From the NCBI GenBank assembly GCA_029781855.1, contig JAKOVX010000025.1, forward strand, positions 1 through 64,000: DNA of 64,000 nt, in the 5' to 3' direction. The notes under the pieces are model-generated. The model was not told the origin of the DNA. It ran no database searches and was given only the letters and a program-made list of their open reading frames with translations. The translations under genes and the position numbers were made by a program. Positions 15,770 through 24,608 of the stretch are shown here, piece by piece. This DNA comes from Acidobacteriota bacterium (lineage in GTDB: Bacteria > Acidobacteriota > Blastocatellia > Pyrinomonadales > Pyrinomonadaceae). Position 1 is the first letter of the stretch, and every line of letters starts with the position of its first letter.

Positions 15770-17218
15770 ATGACGGAAACGCAGGAAACCACCCTGACCG
15801 ACGATCACTCGGAGCTATTCACCATCAAGCCCGCCAATCAATGGCGGGAAGAGGCGGCGGGAACGCCGGCACCGGCGTACCTATTTGACGAATTCTGGCT
15901 CGAGGGCGAGGTGGCACTGCTTTTCGGCCGTACGGGCAAAACGACGCTAGCCGTCCAGATCGCGGATTCGATCGCCACGGGCAACGCCGTTGGGCCGCTG
16001 CGAATGACGGCAAAAGCTCAAAAGGTCATTTTTCTCGACCTAAATCTGACGGCGAAGCAGTTCGCGACGCGTTACACGGCCGATTCAGGCGGCGAAGGCC
16101 ACGTATTTTCGCCCAATTTCCAGCGTGTCGAAATGCCCGAAGCGACGGTGATCCAGGGTGCCCGAGGCGCACGAAAGATGGCACGGGCCCTCGAATGGCT
16201 GGTGAGTTCGACCGGTGCGCGGGTACTGGTGATCGACAACATCACTTGTTTTCGGCGGTCGAGCCACGGCACGATCGGCGAAGTGCTTTTGATGCGGGAA
16301 CTTAACCGGCTGAAACGAAAGCACCGCCTGTCGATCCTCGTCGTGGCGAACAACGAGATGCCTCGGTTCTCCGACGAGATCTCGGTCCGCGACCTCGGTG
16401 CGAGTGCGATATTGGCGAACTTTGCGGACTCGGTCTTCGCGATCGGTTTGAGCGGCGGGCAGGGGCCGTACCGCTATTTCAAGCACCTTCGCTCACGCGG
16501 GGCGGACGTCACGTTCGACGCGGACCAGACGATATCATTCAGGCTAAATAAGATAAACGGCAATTTTCTCGGCTTTACGTTCGAGGATTTTTTCGAAGAA
16601 TCCTGCAATATTGACGGTTTGGGCGACGGAATGGACAAGGCGAATCTGAAGAGGGCCTTTGAACTGCACGACGAAGGCCGTACGATCCGCAATATTGCCG
16701 ACGAGCTATTCATCTCGAAGTCGAAGGTCCACCGCCTACTGAAAATGGAGCGGCCGCCCGCGCCCAAGCCTCCCGAGCCGGCGCCTGCGATGCCCGCGAA
16801 TAACGTTCACAAGGCCAAAGCCGAGATGGACGAATGGGATCAGCAGCGGATCGAAGATGACGAATTTGACGACAGCGACCGCTACAACGACGGCGCCGGG
16901 CCGTACACACCCGCGGACATCGCCAGGTTCGATAGTGAGTTTGAAGACTATGGCGACGCCGACGAAACTGACGACATATCGCTCGACGAAGAAGACTCGC
17001 ACTCAGAGTCCATACCGTGGGCCGACAAAAACACGCCAAAATGCCCGACCGCCGGTCTCGAGCGTGAAATCAACGAACTCGGCAAGGAGATCTTTGTCGA
17101 ACGCAGGGACGGCTCCGGCAAGCCCGCTATATGGTACATACGCAGCGGCCAGGGCATCCTTTACCGCAAAAAACGCGTCGGCTCGATCGTGTATACCGAC
17201 AAGGCGGATACGTCGTGA
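15770..17218 (+). CDS. RecA-like (AAA_25/RepA-type) ATPase with HTH
   Basis: 482 residues from ATG at 15770, chosen because GGAGG lies 9 bp upstream at 15756-15760. Order of parts: an N-terminal segment; a P-loop ALLFGRTGKTTLAVQIADSI (about 50-70); Walker B ARVLVIDNITCF; a conserved NRLKRKHRLSILVVANNE; an HTH, RTIRNIADELFISKSKVHRL, near residue 310; a long acidic linker; and a C-terminal wing-like YIRSGQGILYRKKRVGS. Similar ATPases occur in plasmids and integrative elements, where they act as RepA-type helicases or regulators. The P-loop is two residues shorter than the usual GxxxxGKT. It stands alone behind the TGTCCCAC cluster. Confidence 0.68.
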   Translation: MTETQETTLTDDHSELFTIKPANQWREEAAGTPAPAYLFDEFWLEGEVALLFGRTGKTTLAVQIADSIATGNAVGPLRMTAKAQKVIFLDLNLTAKQFATRYTADSGGEGHVFSPNFQRVEMPEATVIQGARGARKMARALEWLVSSTGARVLVIDNITCFRRSSHGTIGEVLLMRELNRLKRKHRLSILVVANNEMPRFSDEISVRDLGASAILANFADSVFAIGLSGGQGPYRYFKHLRSRGADVTFDADQTISFRLNKINGNFLGFTFEDFFEESCNIDGLGDGMDKANLKRAFELHDEGRTIRNIADELFISKSKVHRLLKMERPPAPKPPEPAPAMPANNVHKAKAEMDEWDQQRIEDDEFDDSDRYNDGAGPYTPADIARFDSEFEDYGDADETDDISLDEEDSHSESIPWADKNTPKCPTAGLEREINELGKEIFVERRDGSGKPAIWYIRSGQGILYRKKRVGSIVYTDKADTS

Positions 17219-17286
17219 GTCTCAGCCAATATCGGCGATCAATTCGTGTGGCAATTAACTAATCAGCGATTGCCGATGAAAACGGA

Positions 17287-18021
17287 TCAGAAACCGATCT
17301 CGACGACGAGGACGACCTGCGAGCGAATATTCAGCGAACCGGCCTGTATTGGCGTCGGAATCGCAGGCTTTATGGAGGACATGTTCGACGACGTATAGGC
17401 ATTCGGTTCGAGATCGGCCCTGACGGGAACGCCGCCCTCCGTCGCCTCAATAACTCGGACAATATGTCCGTTCATCGATTTTGCGATCGACTCTGCCTTT
17501 GCCATCGCTTGCTTGGTGGCAGTCGATAGCGCTTCACCCTGTGCCGGACTCGCCTCGCCAATGACAAATCGGATGCCGTCAACGCTGTTGGCTCCGGCCT
17601 TCGTCGCGGCGTCGATGACGGCGCCGACCTGATCGAGTTTATCTATGGTCGCAACCACGGTGTTTTTGACGTCATAGCCCTTGATCTTCGGGACACCCGG
17701 CGAATCATAGTCGTTCTGAGGATCGAGGCTGTAATCAGCAGTCTTGACCTCCGATTTCGATCCGGCAAGCAGCGTGTCAACCGCTTGCTTCACAGCCTGG
17801 CTCTTTCGGGCGTTCTCTTGTTGTGCGTCGAGTGCCTGTCTGCCCTGGGTGACAACAGAAAATGTTATTACGGCCGTGTCCGGCGCCACCTTCGTCTGCG
17901 AGTCGCCCACGACGCTGATACGCGTCGTGCGTTCGTGTACAGGTCGGTAAACGTACATCCCGACTCCCAAAAGTACCAGGATTGCCGCGAGAGCGATAAA
18001 TTTGAACATATTATCCTGCAT
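17287..18021 (-). CDS. SIMPL-domain (DUF541) protein
   Basis: 244 residues. One N-terminal membrane helix (FIALAAILVLLGVGMYVY) anchors a periplasmic SIMPL domain. That domain shows ISVVGDSQTKVAPDTAVITF, YSLDPQNDYDS, GYDVKNTVVATI, AGANSVDGIRFVI and the family's ATKQAMAKAESIAKSMNG near residue 170. Members are periplasmic or outer-membrane-associated proteins of poorly defined function, with links to kinase-associated signalling in animals and oxidative-stress phenotypes in bacteria. No operon partner. Confidence 0.85.
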   Translation of the reverse strand: MQDNMFKFIALAAILVLLGVGMYVYRPVHERTTRISVVGDSQTKVAPDTAVITFSVVTQGRQALDAQQENARKSQAVKQAVDTLLAGSKSEVKTADYSLDPQNDYDSPGVPKIKGYDVKNTVVATIDKLDQVGAVIDAATKAGANSVDGIRFVIGEASPAQGEALSTATKQAMAKAESIAKSMNGHIVRVIEATEGGVPVRADLEPNAYTSSNMSSIKPAIPTPIQAGSLNIRSQVVLVVEIGF

Positions 18022-18192
18022 AAATGGTTTTCTCCTTAGTACTACTTTTTAAAAGGAACGAATGAGCTACATGAACTTGCGGCGAAAGTAACACTAATTC
18101 GTCGAAGCGTCAAAAGCTCTCCGTAATACAGAAATAGTCAAACTCGTCTATGTTGGCAGGGTGGAAAAACGTGAACGGCGTCTCGCACAAGA

Positions 18193-18355
18193 TCAATAGG
18201 CACGGGCGAAGACGACGCGCATTTTTGACGGTTTGCCGGTGAAGACGCATCTGCCGTCTTCTTCGGGGGCGTCGAGCGGGATGCAGCGGATCGTTGCCTT
18301 GGTCTCGTCCTTGATCTTTTGCTCGGTCCCGGCGGCGTAGTCCAAATTGACGTGA
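18193..18355 (-). pseudogene. Detached copy of the proS 3' end
   Basis: The minus strand encodes [17 protein letters not shown], then [11 protein letters not shown] and [12 protein letters not shown] followed by a stop. This differs from the C-terminus of the intact proS (19122-20591) at only a few residues ([11 protein letters not shown] there). DNA similarity to 19122 onward is high and fades near 18355, where the toxin gene begins. An open frame could start at 18387, overlapping the toxin gene end, but nothing suggests an independent protein. It is best read as a displaced or duplicated fragment. Confidence 0.85.
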
Positions 18356-18361
18356 ATAGGT

Positions 18362-18799
18362 TTATACATTTTCCGGTTCAATGACATTTATATTTGCGAA
18401 TCGCTTGAAATCCTTAACATTGAAGGTCAGGATGTTAGTGATCCCGTAAACATTCATTTGAGCGATCAGGCGAGCATCATGGACGCTTTTTCCAATAATG
18501 TTATTTGCAAAAACGAGCTTTTCCCATTCGCGGAAGATCTCAGGAGTTTCATCAAGCAAGATGAAGAGGCCTCGAATGTTTTGTATTTCCTGCCTTGCCT
18601 GTAAAACAGAAAGACCAAGTCCGTTTGCCTCTGTGGGCCGGGTGGCCGAAACCCAGAATTCGATCAGATTTTGAGGGACAATAAGGAGACGATCAGACCG
18701 ATCGGCCAATTTCGTCGTTGCAGATATGGAAACCGGATAAAATGGTGAAGCCGGATTTGCAAGATAAGTGAGTACGTTTGAATCTATCAGGTGATCCAT
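18362..18799 (-). CDS. PIN-domain toxin (VapC-like)
   Basis: 145 residues with the PIN nuclease acidic set: D6 in [13 protein letters not shown]47 in PQNLIEFW, D108 in [11 protein letters not shown], and D130 in [11 protein letters not shown]. VapC-type toxins cleave specific RNAs unless bound by their antitoxin. It starts 8 bp after the antitoxin gene. The pair lies between proS and a detached proS 3' fragment, which suggests acquisition. Confidence 0.87.
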   Translation of the reverse strand: MDHLIDSNVLTYLANPASPFYPVSISATTKLADRSDRLLIVPQNLIEFWVSATRPTEANGLGLSVLQARQEIQNIRGLFILLDETPEIFREWEKLVFANNIIGKSVHDARLIAQMNVYGITNILTFNVKDFKRFANINVIEPENV

Positions 18800-18807
18800 T
18801 GCCGAAC

Positions 18808-19071
18808 CTAATAAAGTTCTTCGCGACGCAGGCTTTCAAGAGGGATCGCCGGGGCATCCGAAGAGTGACTTTTCGCCCACTTGGAGATCGCGTTGGCCAA
18901 CTCCTGCGGCGTAGCAGTTTCGTACAGAAGTCTATCTTCTACATTTTCATTCTCTTTACCATTCGGCATGAGACTTTTCAGGTAATCGTCGATCGAGAGC
19001 CCTGCGAGTTTTGCTTGTGATTCTATCAATTCAATGGTCTCCGGGCTGATCTGCTCCAAAGTCTTGTTCAT
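18808..19071 (-). CDS. Antitoxin partner of the PIN toxin
   Basis: 87 residues from ATG at 19071, chosen because GGAGG lies just upstream (AGGAGGTGAAGCTATG on the minus strand); a longer open frame exists but has no ribosome site. The N-terminus, LEQISPETIELIESQAKLAG followed by LSIDDYLKSLM, is helical and resembles ribbon-helix-helix or similar DNA-binding antitoxin starts. The C-terminus, PLESLRREELY, is a likely toxin-neutralising tail. Function is inferred mainly from size and place directly before the PIN gene. Confidence 0.75.
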   Translation of the reverse strand: MNKTLEQISPETIELIESQAKLAGLSIDDYLKSLMPNGKENENVEDRLLYETATPQELANAISKWAKSHSSDAPAIPLESLRREELY

Positions 19072-19121
19072 AGCTTCACCTCCTAGTGAGATCTTACCAT
19101 AGAAAAACAAGCGAATTCTTA

Positions 19122-20591
19122 CTAATAGGCTCTCGCGAAGACAACGCGCATTTTCGACGGGTTGCCGGTGAAGACGCATTTACCGTCTTCTTCGGAGGCG
19201 TCAAGCGGGATGCAGCGGATCGTGGCTTTGGTCTCGTCCTTGATCTTTTCCTCGGTTTCGGCGGTGCCGTCCCAATGGGCGAGGATGAAACCGCCCTTTT
19301 CGATCTGGTCCTTGAACTCGTCCCAAGTATCGACCTTAAAGGTGTTCTCCTCGCGGAAAGCGAGCGCCTTTTGGTAAATATTCGTCTGAATCTCGTCAAG
19401 GAGTCCGACGATGTGCTCGGCGATGCCCTCGAGCGGACGGCTGTCCTTGGTCAGCGTGTCGCGGCGGGCGACCTCGACGGTGCCTGCCTCGAGGTCACGC
19501 ATACCGATGGCGAGACGTACGGGAACACCTTTCAGCTCATATTCGGCAAATTTCCAGCCCGAACGCTGTTTGTCGTCGTCGTCAAATTTGACGGACACGC
19601 CGGCGGCCTTGAGTTCGGCGAGGATCGGCTCGACCTTGGTATAGATCGCCGCCAGCTCCTCGGGCGAGCGGTGGATCGGGATGATGACGACCTGGATAGG
19701 TGCGAGTTTCGGCGGCAGGACCAGGCCCTGATCGTCGGAATGGGCCATGATGAGGGCGCCCATCAGACGCGTCGAAACGCCCCAGCTCGTTGCCCATGCG
19801 TACTCAAGCTGATTTTCTTTGTTGACGAACTTGACGTCGAAAGCCTTTGCAAAATTCTGCCCGAGGAAATGCGAGGTGCCGGACTGCAATGCTTTGCCGT
19901 CCTGCATCAGGGCTTCGATACAATACGTCTCGATCGCACCGGCGAAACGTTCATTGGGCGATTTGAGGCCCTTGAGAACGGGCAGAGCGATCCAATCTTC
20001 GGCAAATGTCGCGTAAACGCCGAGCATCCGTTCGGTCTCCTCGATCGCTTCGGCCTCGGTGGCGTGGGCGGTGTGGCCCTCCTGCCATAGAAACTCGGTA
20101 GTTCGCAGGAAAAGACGCGTCCGCATCTCCCAGCGAACGATATTGCACCATTGATTGATCAGCAGCGGCAGGTCGCGCCACGATTGGATCCAATTCTTGT
20201 AGGTATTCCAGATGACCGCCTCGGACGTCGGGCGGATGATCAGTTCTTCCTCGAGCTTGGCGTTGGGGTCGACCATCAGGCCGCCTTCGGGGTTGGCCTT
20301 GAGCCGATAGTGCGTGACGACGGCGCATTCCTTGGCAAAGCCCTCGGCGTGCTCTTCTTCTTTCTCGAGGAACGATTTCGGGACGAAAAGCGGGAAGTAC
20401 GCGTTCTGATGCCCGGTCGCCTTGAACATGTCGTCGAGCGCCCGCTGCATTTTTTCCCATATCGCGAATCCGTACGGTTTGATCACCATACAGCCGCGAA
20501 CCGCTGAATTCTCGGCGAGATCCGCCCGTTTGACGATCTCGTTGTACCACTCGGAGTAATTCTCCGATCTCTTAGGAAGTGCCTTGCTCAT
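19122..20591 (-). CDS. proS: Prolyl-tRNA synthetase (archaeal/eukaryal-type)
   Basis: Charges tRNA-Pro. 489 residues from ATG at 20591 ([20 protein letters not shown]); an upstream extension to 20705 looks non-coding. Class II motifs are visible in [20 protein letters not shown], in [19 protein letters not shown], and in motif 2, [20 protein letters not shown]. The C-terminus ends [16 protein letters not shown], as in the short eukaryal/archaeal form, and there is no bacterial editing insertion. Its 3' end is duplicated beyond the toxin-antitoxin pair. It diverges from proline dehydrogenase. Confidence 0.95.
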   Translation of the reverse strand: MSKALPKRSENYSEWYNEIVKRADLAENSAVRGCMVIKPYGFAIWEKMQRALDDMFKATGHQNAYFPLFVPKSFLEKEEEHAEGFAKECAVVTHYRLKANPEGGLMVDPNAKLEEELIIRPTSEAVIWNTYKNWIQSWRDLPLLINQWCNIVRWEMRTRLFLRTTEFLWQEGHTAHATEAEAIEETERMLGVYATFAEDWIALPVLKGLKSPNERFAGAIETYCIEALMQDGKALQSGTSHFLGQNFAKAFDVKFVNKENQLEYAWATSWGVSTRLMGALIMAHSDDQGLVLPPKLAPIQVVIIPIHRSPEELAAIYTKVEPILAELKAAGVSVKFDDDDKQRSGWKFAEYELKGVPVRLAIGMRDLEAGTVEVARRDTLTKDSRPLEGIAEHIVGLLDEIQTNIYQKALAFREENTFKVDTWDEFKDQIEKGGFILAHWDGTAETEEKIKDETKATIRCIPLDASEEDGKCVFTGNPSKMRVVFARAY

Positions 20592-20742
20592 ATATTCGAT
20601 CCAAACGCCGGCCGCAGCCGAAACGTGCATATAAAAGGGAAATGATACGGCAAGACGCGGCATTAGACAATACATGCCGATACCTCCAACGGTGACCGCG
20701 CGCACTTGCGCAAACGTTTGGCTGTGCTAAAGTTACCTATTT

Positions 20743-21921
20743 ATGAGCGACTTCACGCTGGATTTTCACGACACAGAAACTGCATTCGCCGATAAATCGG
20801 ATTCTCAACTACACGAAAAGCACCGTCTGTTCAAGATGCTCAATTCGCCGCTCCTCAATACGGTCGGGTCGGGCCTTGCGAAATTTGCGCTGTCGATCGG
20901 GCTGCCGGTCGAGGGACTGATCAAGAAAACGATCTTCGAGCAATTCTGCGGCGGCGAAACGATCGAAGAATGCGAGAAAGCGATCGCGAAAATGCACGCT
21001 TCGAACATCGGCACGATCCTCGACTATTCGGTCGAGGGCAAATCGTCGGAAGAGGATTTTGACCGGGTAAAGAACGAGATAATGAAGACGATCGAACGGG
21101 CAAAGGACGACCCGGCCCTACCGTTCTCTGTGTTCAAAGTGACCGGCATCGCACCACTTGGCACGCTCGAAAGAATGAGCGCGAAAAAGAAGCTGGACGC
21201 GAAAAGCCAGGCAAAATGCGAACGTATCCATAAGCGGATCGGCGATATTTGCGAGTATGCCTATTCGGTCGGCCAACCGGTCTTTATCGACGCTGAGGAC
21301 TCGTGGTACCAGGACGCGATCGACCGCATCGCGACGCAGATGATGGAGCTATATAACCGCGAGAGAGCGATCGTTTACAACACGCTGCAGATGTACCGGA
21401 CCGACCGGCTCGAATTTTTGAAGAACGCACGGCGGCAGGCGCAAGAGGACGGTTACGTGCTCGGCATCAAGCTCGTCCGTGGTGCATATATGGAAAAGGA
21501 ACGCGATCGGGCGGCCGAGATGGGCTATCCGTCGCCGATCCACGAGACCAAGGAGGCGACCGACGCCGATTTCGACGCAGCCGTTGAATATTGCCTGAAA
21601 CATTGCGGGGATATGTCGTTCGTGGCGGCTACGCATAACGAACGCAGCGCTCATTTGCTCGCGGAAAGGATGTACGCGAACGAGATCCCGAACAACCATC
21701 CGAACGTCCATTTCTCGCAGCTTTACGGGATGGGCGACCACATTTCGTACGTGCTGGCGAAAAAAGGCTACAACGTTTCGAAATACCTGCCGTACGGGCC
21801 GGTTGCTGACACGATGCCGTACTTGATCCGCCGCGCGGAAGAGAACACGTCCACGGCCGGCCAGGTCAGCCGCGAACTTGTATTGATCGAGGCAGAATTA
21901 AAACGCCGAAAGCAGCTTTGA
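20743..21921 (+). CDS. Proline dehydrogenase
   Basis: FAD enzyme that oxidises proline to pyrroline-5-carboxylate. 392 residues, with a TIM-barrel-type PRODH domain: FSVFKVTGIAPLGTLERM, PVFIDAEDSWYQDAIDRI, VYNTLQMYRTDRLEFL, the conserved GIKLVRGAYMEKERDRA, FVAATHNERSAHLLAERM, and C-terminal YLPYGPVADTMPYLIRRAEE with the substrate-binding RRxxE. It is a stand-alone enzyme, with no fused P5C dehydrogenase. It diverges from proS with about 150 bp between starts. Confidence 0.94.
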   Translation: MSDFTLDFHDTETAFADKSDSQLHEKHRLFKMLNSPLLNTVGSGLAKFALSIGLPVEGLIKKTIFEQFCGGETIEECEKAIAKMHASNIGTILDYSVEGKSSEEDFDRVKNEIMKTIERAKDDPALPFSVFKVTGIAPLGTLERMSAKKKLDAKSQAKCERIHKRIGDICEYAYSVGQPVFIDAEDSWYQDAIDRIATQMMELYNRERAIVYNTLQMYRTDRLEFLKNARRQAQEDGYVLGIKLVRGAYMEKERDRAAEMGYPSPIHETKEATDADFDAAVEYCLKHCGDMSFVAATHNERSAHLLAERMYANEIPNNHPNVHFSQLYGMGDHISYVLAKKGYNVSKYLPYGPVADTMPYLIRRAEENTSTAGQVSRELVLIEAELKRRKQL

Positions 21922-21963
21922 ACTTGGGTCGGCCGTGATTCGAATCTCGCGGTGAGGAGCGTT

Positions 21964-22428
21964 ATGTTCTGTCCAAAATGCGGAAATCCCGACCAGACGC
22001 CGGAGAGCTATTGCCGGCAATGCGGCATTTTCCTGCCGGACCTGTCCAAGCCGGTGAGGACGGAGACGCCGCCGGAGACGCACTTTCGGGCGAATATCGT
22101 TCTGAGTTCGATGACGATCGTTGCGTGCACGACGCTTTCGATATTGCTGTGGACGATGCTCGCGTTTCGGCCGGATACGCCGACGCTGATCTATGTGACC
22201 GCGGGCTTGCTGTTCGCGATGGCGATCTGGCATATACAGACGCTTTACCGAACGCTGCAGCTCAGGAAACACTTCAAAAAGACCAAAGCGACAAGGGAAT
22301 TGGGAGCGGCGCCTGACGCAGAAACGGGCAGGCTGCTGGACGAAGCGGATATGTCGAACGTTGTCCCTGCGAGCGTCACCGAATACACGACGAAACACTT
22401 GTCCGAAACGAAGGTGCGTTCATCGTAG
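21964..22428 (+). CDS. Zinc-ribbon membrane protein
   Basis: 154 residues from ATG at 21964 (GAGGAG lies 5-10 bp before it). The N-terminus, MFCPKCGNPDQTPESYCRQC, is a zinc ribbon (CPKC...CRQC). Two hydrophobic helices follow, IVLSSMTIVACTTLSILLWT and LIYVTAGLLFAMAIW. The rest is a polar cytoplasmic tail. The protein family is unknown to me. It follows proline dehydrogenase by 42 bp and overlaps the 3' end of the convergent gene at 22420 by 9 bp. Confidence 0.7.
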   Translation: MFCPKCGNPDQTPESYCRQCGIFLPDLSKPVRTETPPETHFRANIVLSSMTIVACTTLSILLWTMLAFRPDTPTLIYVTAGLLFAMAIWHIQTLYRTLQLRKHFKKTKATRELGAAPDAETGRLLDEADMSNVVPASVTEYTTKHLSETKVRSS

Positions 22429-22779
22429 GCCCATCATCAGCCGAACCGAGCGGTCGGACACCTCGCGGTCGGGATCGGCCAGCCAATTACGATAGGCTTC
22501 GAGGTCGGCGTCGGTGAGACTGCGATTCAGGAGTTTGGCGACCTGGGTGCTCTCGAAAGCTCGATTGGTGAGTGCGATGTGCGGATAGCTTGGTTTTTGA
22601 AGATCCGTGCCGGAAATGCCGGCTTCGGCATGCTCGACGTCGAGGAAAAACTCATCGAACGCGGCAACGTGCCAGACGCGGTCGCTGCCGTCGCCCTCGA
22701 TGGCGATCACACGCAGCAAAGCGTAGCCGCTCTCGAGCTGAAAAACAAGGAAATCGCCGGCGGTCAAATTCTGTGACAT
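22420..22779 (-). CDS. Hypothetical protein
   Basis: 119 residues, no membrane segment and no recognised motif. It starts MSQNLTAGDFLVFQLESGYA and has an acidic middle (HVAAFDEFFLDVEHAEAG). Codon use and the conserved-looking mixed alpha/beta pattern suggest a real soluble protein. It is convergent with the zinc-ribbon gene (9-bp overlap) and divergent from the deaminase gene. Confidence 0.6.
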   Translation of the reverse strand: MSQNLTAGDFLVFQLESGYALLRVIAIEGDGSDRVWHVAAFDEFFLDVEHAEAGISGTDLQKPSYPHIALTNRAFESTQVAKLLNRSLTDADLEAYRNWLADPDREVSDRSVRLMMGLR

Positions 22780-22828
22780 ACGAGACTCAGATTAGCATAT
22801 AGACCGGCGAGCCGATAAAATTCGAACG

Positions 22829-23290
22829 ATGGAACCCGGATCAAGCACCCTGAATTTTGAGGAAATGCTCGCCGTCGCGATCGACGAGGCCCGTTCCGGA
22901 TTGTCGGAAGGCGGCATACCGATCGGTGCGGCTCTTTACGACGACAAGGGCAAGCTTCTCGGCCGTGGCCACAATAGGCGGGTGCAGGACGACGATCCTT
23001 CGGTCCACGGCGAGACGGACGCCTTCCGCAATGCCGGCAGACAACGCAATTATCGCGACACGATAATGGTGACGACGCTTGCGCCGTGCTGGTACTGCAG
23101 CGGCCTGATCCGGCAGTTCAAGATCGGCACCGTTATCGTAGGCGAATCGCAGACATTTTCGGGCGGGATCGAGTGGCTGCGTGAGAACGGTGTCGCGGTA
23201 TTCGATATGCGGTCGGCCGAATGTGTCGAAATGATGGAGACGTTCATTGCCGCAAACCCGGAGCTTTGGAATGAGGATATTGGGGAGTAA
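22829..23290 (+). CDS. Cytosine deaminase-like nucleoside/base deaminase
   Basis: Zinc hydrolase that deaminates cytosine or a related base. 153 residues. The zinc site is H60-x-E62 in SVHGETDAFRN plus C87 and C90 in TLAPCWYCSGLI. The C-terminus ends PELWNEDIGE, closely matching the end of yeast cytosine deaminase Fcy1, which supports free cytosine as substrate more than tRNA adenosine (TadA) or guanine. It lies upstream of the CoA-transferase gene (31 bp), without an obvious pathway link. Confidence 0.82.
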   Translation: MEPGSSTLNFEEMLAVAIDEARSGLSEGGIPIGAALYDDKGKLLGRGHNRRVQDDDPSVHGETDAFRNAGRQRNYRDTIMVTTLAPCWYCSGLIRQFKIGTVIVGESQTFSGGIEWLRENGVAVFDMRSAECVEMMETFIAANPELWNEDIGE

Positions 23291-23321
23291 CAGGATCGGG
23301 TTGAGAAACAATTAAGACATT

Positions 23322-24593
23322 ATGCCTGTCAGCATGTCGGCCGAAGATGCCGTAAAAGTAATTAATTCGGGTGACCGCGTGTTCGTGCACGGCGTCGCCG
23401 CTGTTCCGCACATTTTGCTGGACGCGATGGTCGCTAGGGCGTCGGAATTGAGGGATGTGGAGATCGTGCATCTTCACACCGAGGGCCGTGCGACTTACGC
23501 CCAGCCTGAATACGCCGAGAGTTTCAAGGTCAACGCGTTTTTCGTCGGCGGCAATGTTCGGCAGGCTGTTCGCGAGGGACGGGGCGATTATATTCCGGTG
23601 TTTTTGTCGGAGATCCCGGCTCTATTTCGCAAAGGCGTGCTGCCGCTGAACGTCGCGCTGATCCACGTTTCGCCGCCCGATAAGCACGGGCTTTGCTCGC
23701 TCGGCGTTTCGGTGGATATCGCAAGAGCGGCGGTTGAGGTCGCTGACATTGTCATCGCCCAGGTCAATCCGCAAATGCCCCGAACGATAGGCGACGCTCT
23801 TATTCAGCCGTACGATCTCGACATTCTCGTCGATGTCGATACGCCGCTGCCCGAGGCAGGCATCCCGGACCTTTCGGAAGTCGATCTCGAGATCGGCAGG
23901 AATATCGCTGGCATTGTTGAGGACGGAGCGACGCTCCAGATGGGCATCGGCTCGATCCCGAATGCAGTGCTTTGTTCATTGACCGGCCACAAGGCGCTCG
24001 GCGTTCACACGGAGATGTTTTCGGACGGCCTGATCCCGCTCGTCGAGTCGGGCGTCGTCACCGGTGAGAAGAAGCTGAAGCATCCGGGCAAGATCGTCGC
24101 CGGATTTACGATGGGGACGCGGAAACTCTACGATTTTGTCGATGACAACCCGAGCGTTTTGATGCTCGATATCGCGTACGTGAACGACAGCAGCGTCATT
24201 CGCCGCAATCCGAAAGTCACGGCGATAAACAGTGCGATCGAGGTCGATCTGACCGGACAGGTGTGTGCCGACTCGATCGGGATGTACCAGTATTCTGGTG
24301 TCGGCGGACAGATGGACTTTATTCGCGGGGCGTCGCTCTCGGAGGGCGGCAAGCCGATCATCGCCCTGCCGTCCGTCACCTCAAAGGGAGAGACCAAGAT
24401 CGTTCCATTCCTAAAGCAAGGTGCAGGCGTGGTGACTACGCGGTCCCATGTCCACTACATCGTCACCGAATACGGCATCGCAAACCTCTTCGGCAAGAAT
24501 CTCCGGCAGCGGGCGACCGAACTGATCAAGATCGCCCACCCGGACCATCGCGAAGCCCTCGAAAAGGCCGCGTTCGAGCGATTTCACCATTAA
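23322..24593 (+). CDS. Acetyl-CoA hydrolase/CoA-transferase family protein
   Basis: 423 residues of the class I CoA-transferase family that includes 4-hydroxybutyrate CoA-transferase and acetyl-CoA hydrolase. Motifs are FVHGVAAVPHILLDAM, HVSPPDKHGLCSLGVSVD, QMGIGSIPNAVLCSL, the catalytic glutamate region LGVHTEMFSDGLIPLVESG, and YSGVGGQMDFIRGASLSEGG. The end is HYIVTEYGIANLFGKNLRQR. It moves CoA between acetate and another short acid. With the thiolase and 3-hydroxyacyl-CoA dehydrogenase downstream it could serve short-chain acid metabolism, but its exact substrate is open. Confidence 0.85.
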   Translation: MPVSMSAEDAVKVINSGDRVFVHGVAAVPHILLDAMVARASELRDVEIVHLHTEGRATYAQPEYAESFKVNAFFVGGNVRQAVREGRGDYIPVFLSEIPALFRKGVLPLNVALIHVSPPDKHGLCSLGVSVDIARAAVEVADIVIAQVNPQMPRTIGDALIQPYDLDILVDVDTPLPEAGIPDLSEVDLEIGRNIAGIVEDGATLQMGIGSIPNAVLCSLTGHKALGVHTEMFSDGLIPLVESGVVTGEKKLKHPGKIVAGFTMGTRKLYDFVDDNPSVLMLDIAYVNDSSVIRRNPKVTAINSAIEVDLTGQVCADSIGMYQYSGVGGQMDFIRGASLSEGGKPIIALPSVTSKGETKIVPFLKQGAGVVTTRSHVHYIVTEYGIANLFGKNLRQRATELIKIAHPDHREALEKAAFERFHH

Positions 24594-24608
24594 TGCAGCC
24601 GACCGGGA

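Noticed and set aside
19086..20090. Long plus-strand frame (334 codons) within proS
   Set aside because: Antisense shadow of a conserved synthetase in a high-GC third-position gene.
20592..20705. Upstream extension of proS
   Set aside because: The extension has no ProRS similarity and the family start [16 protein letters not shown] fits ATG at 20591.
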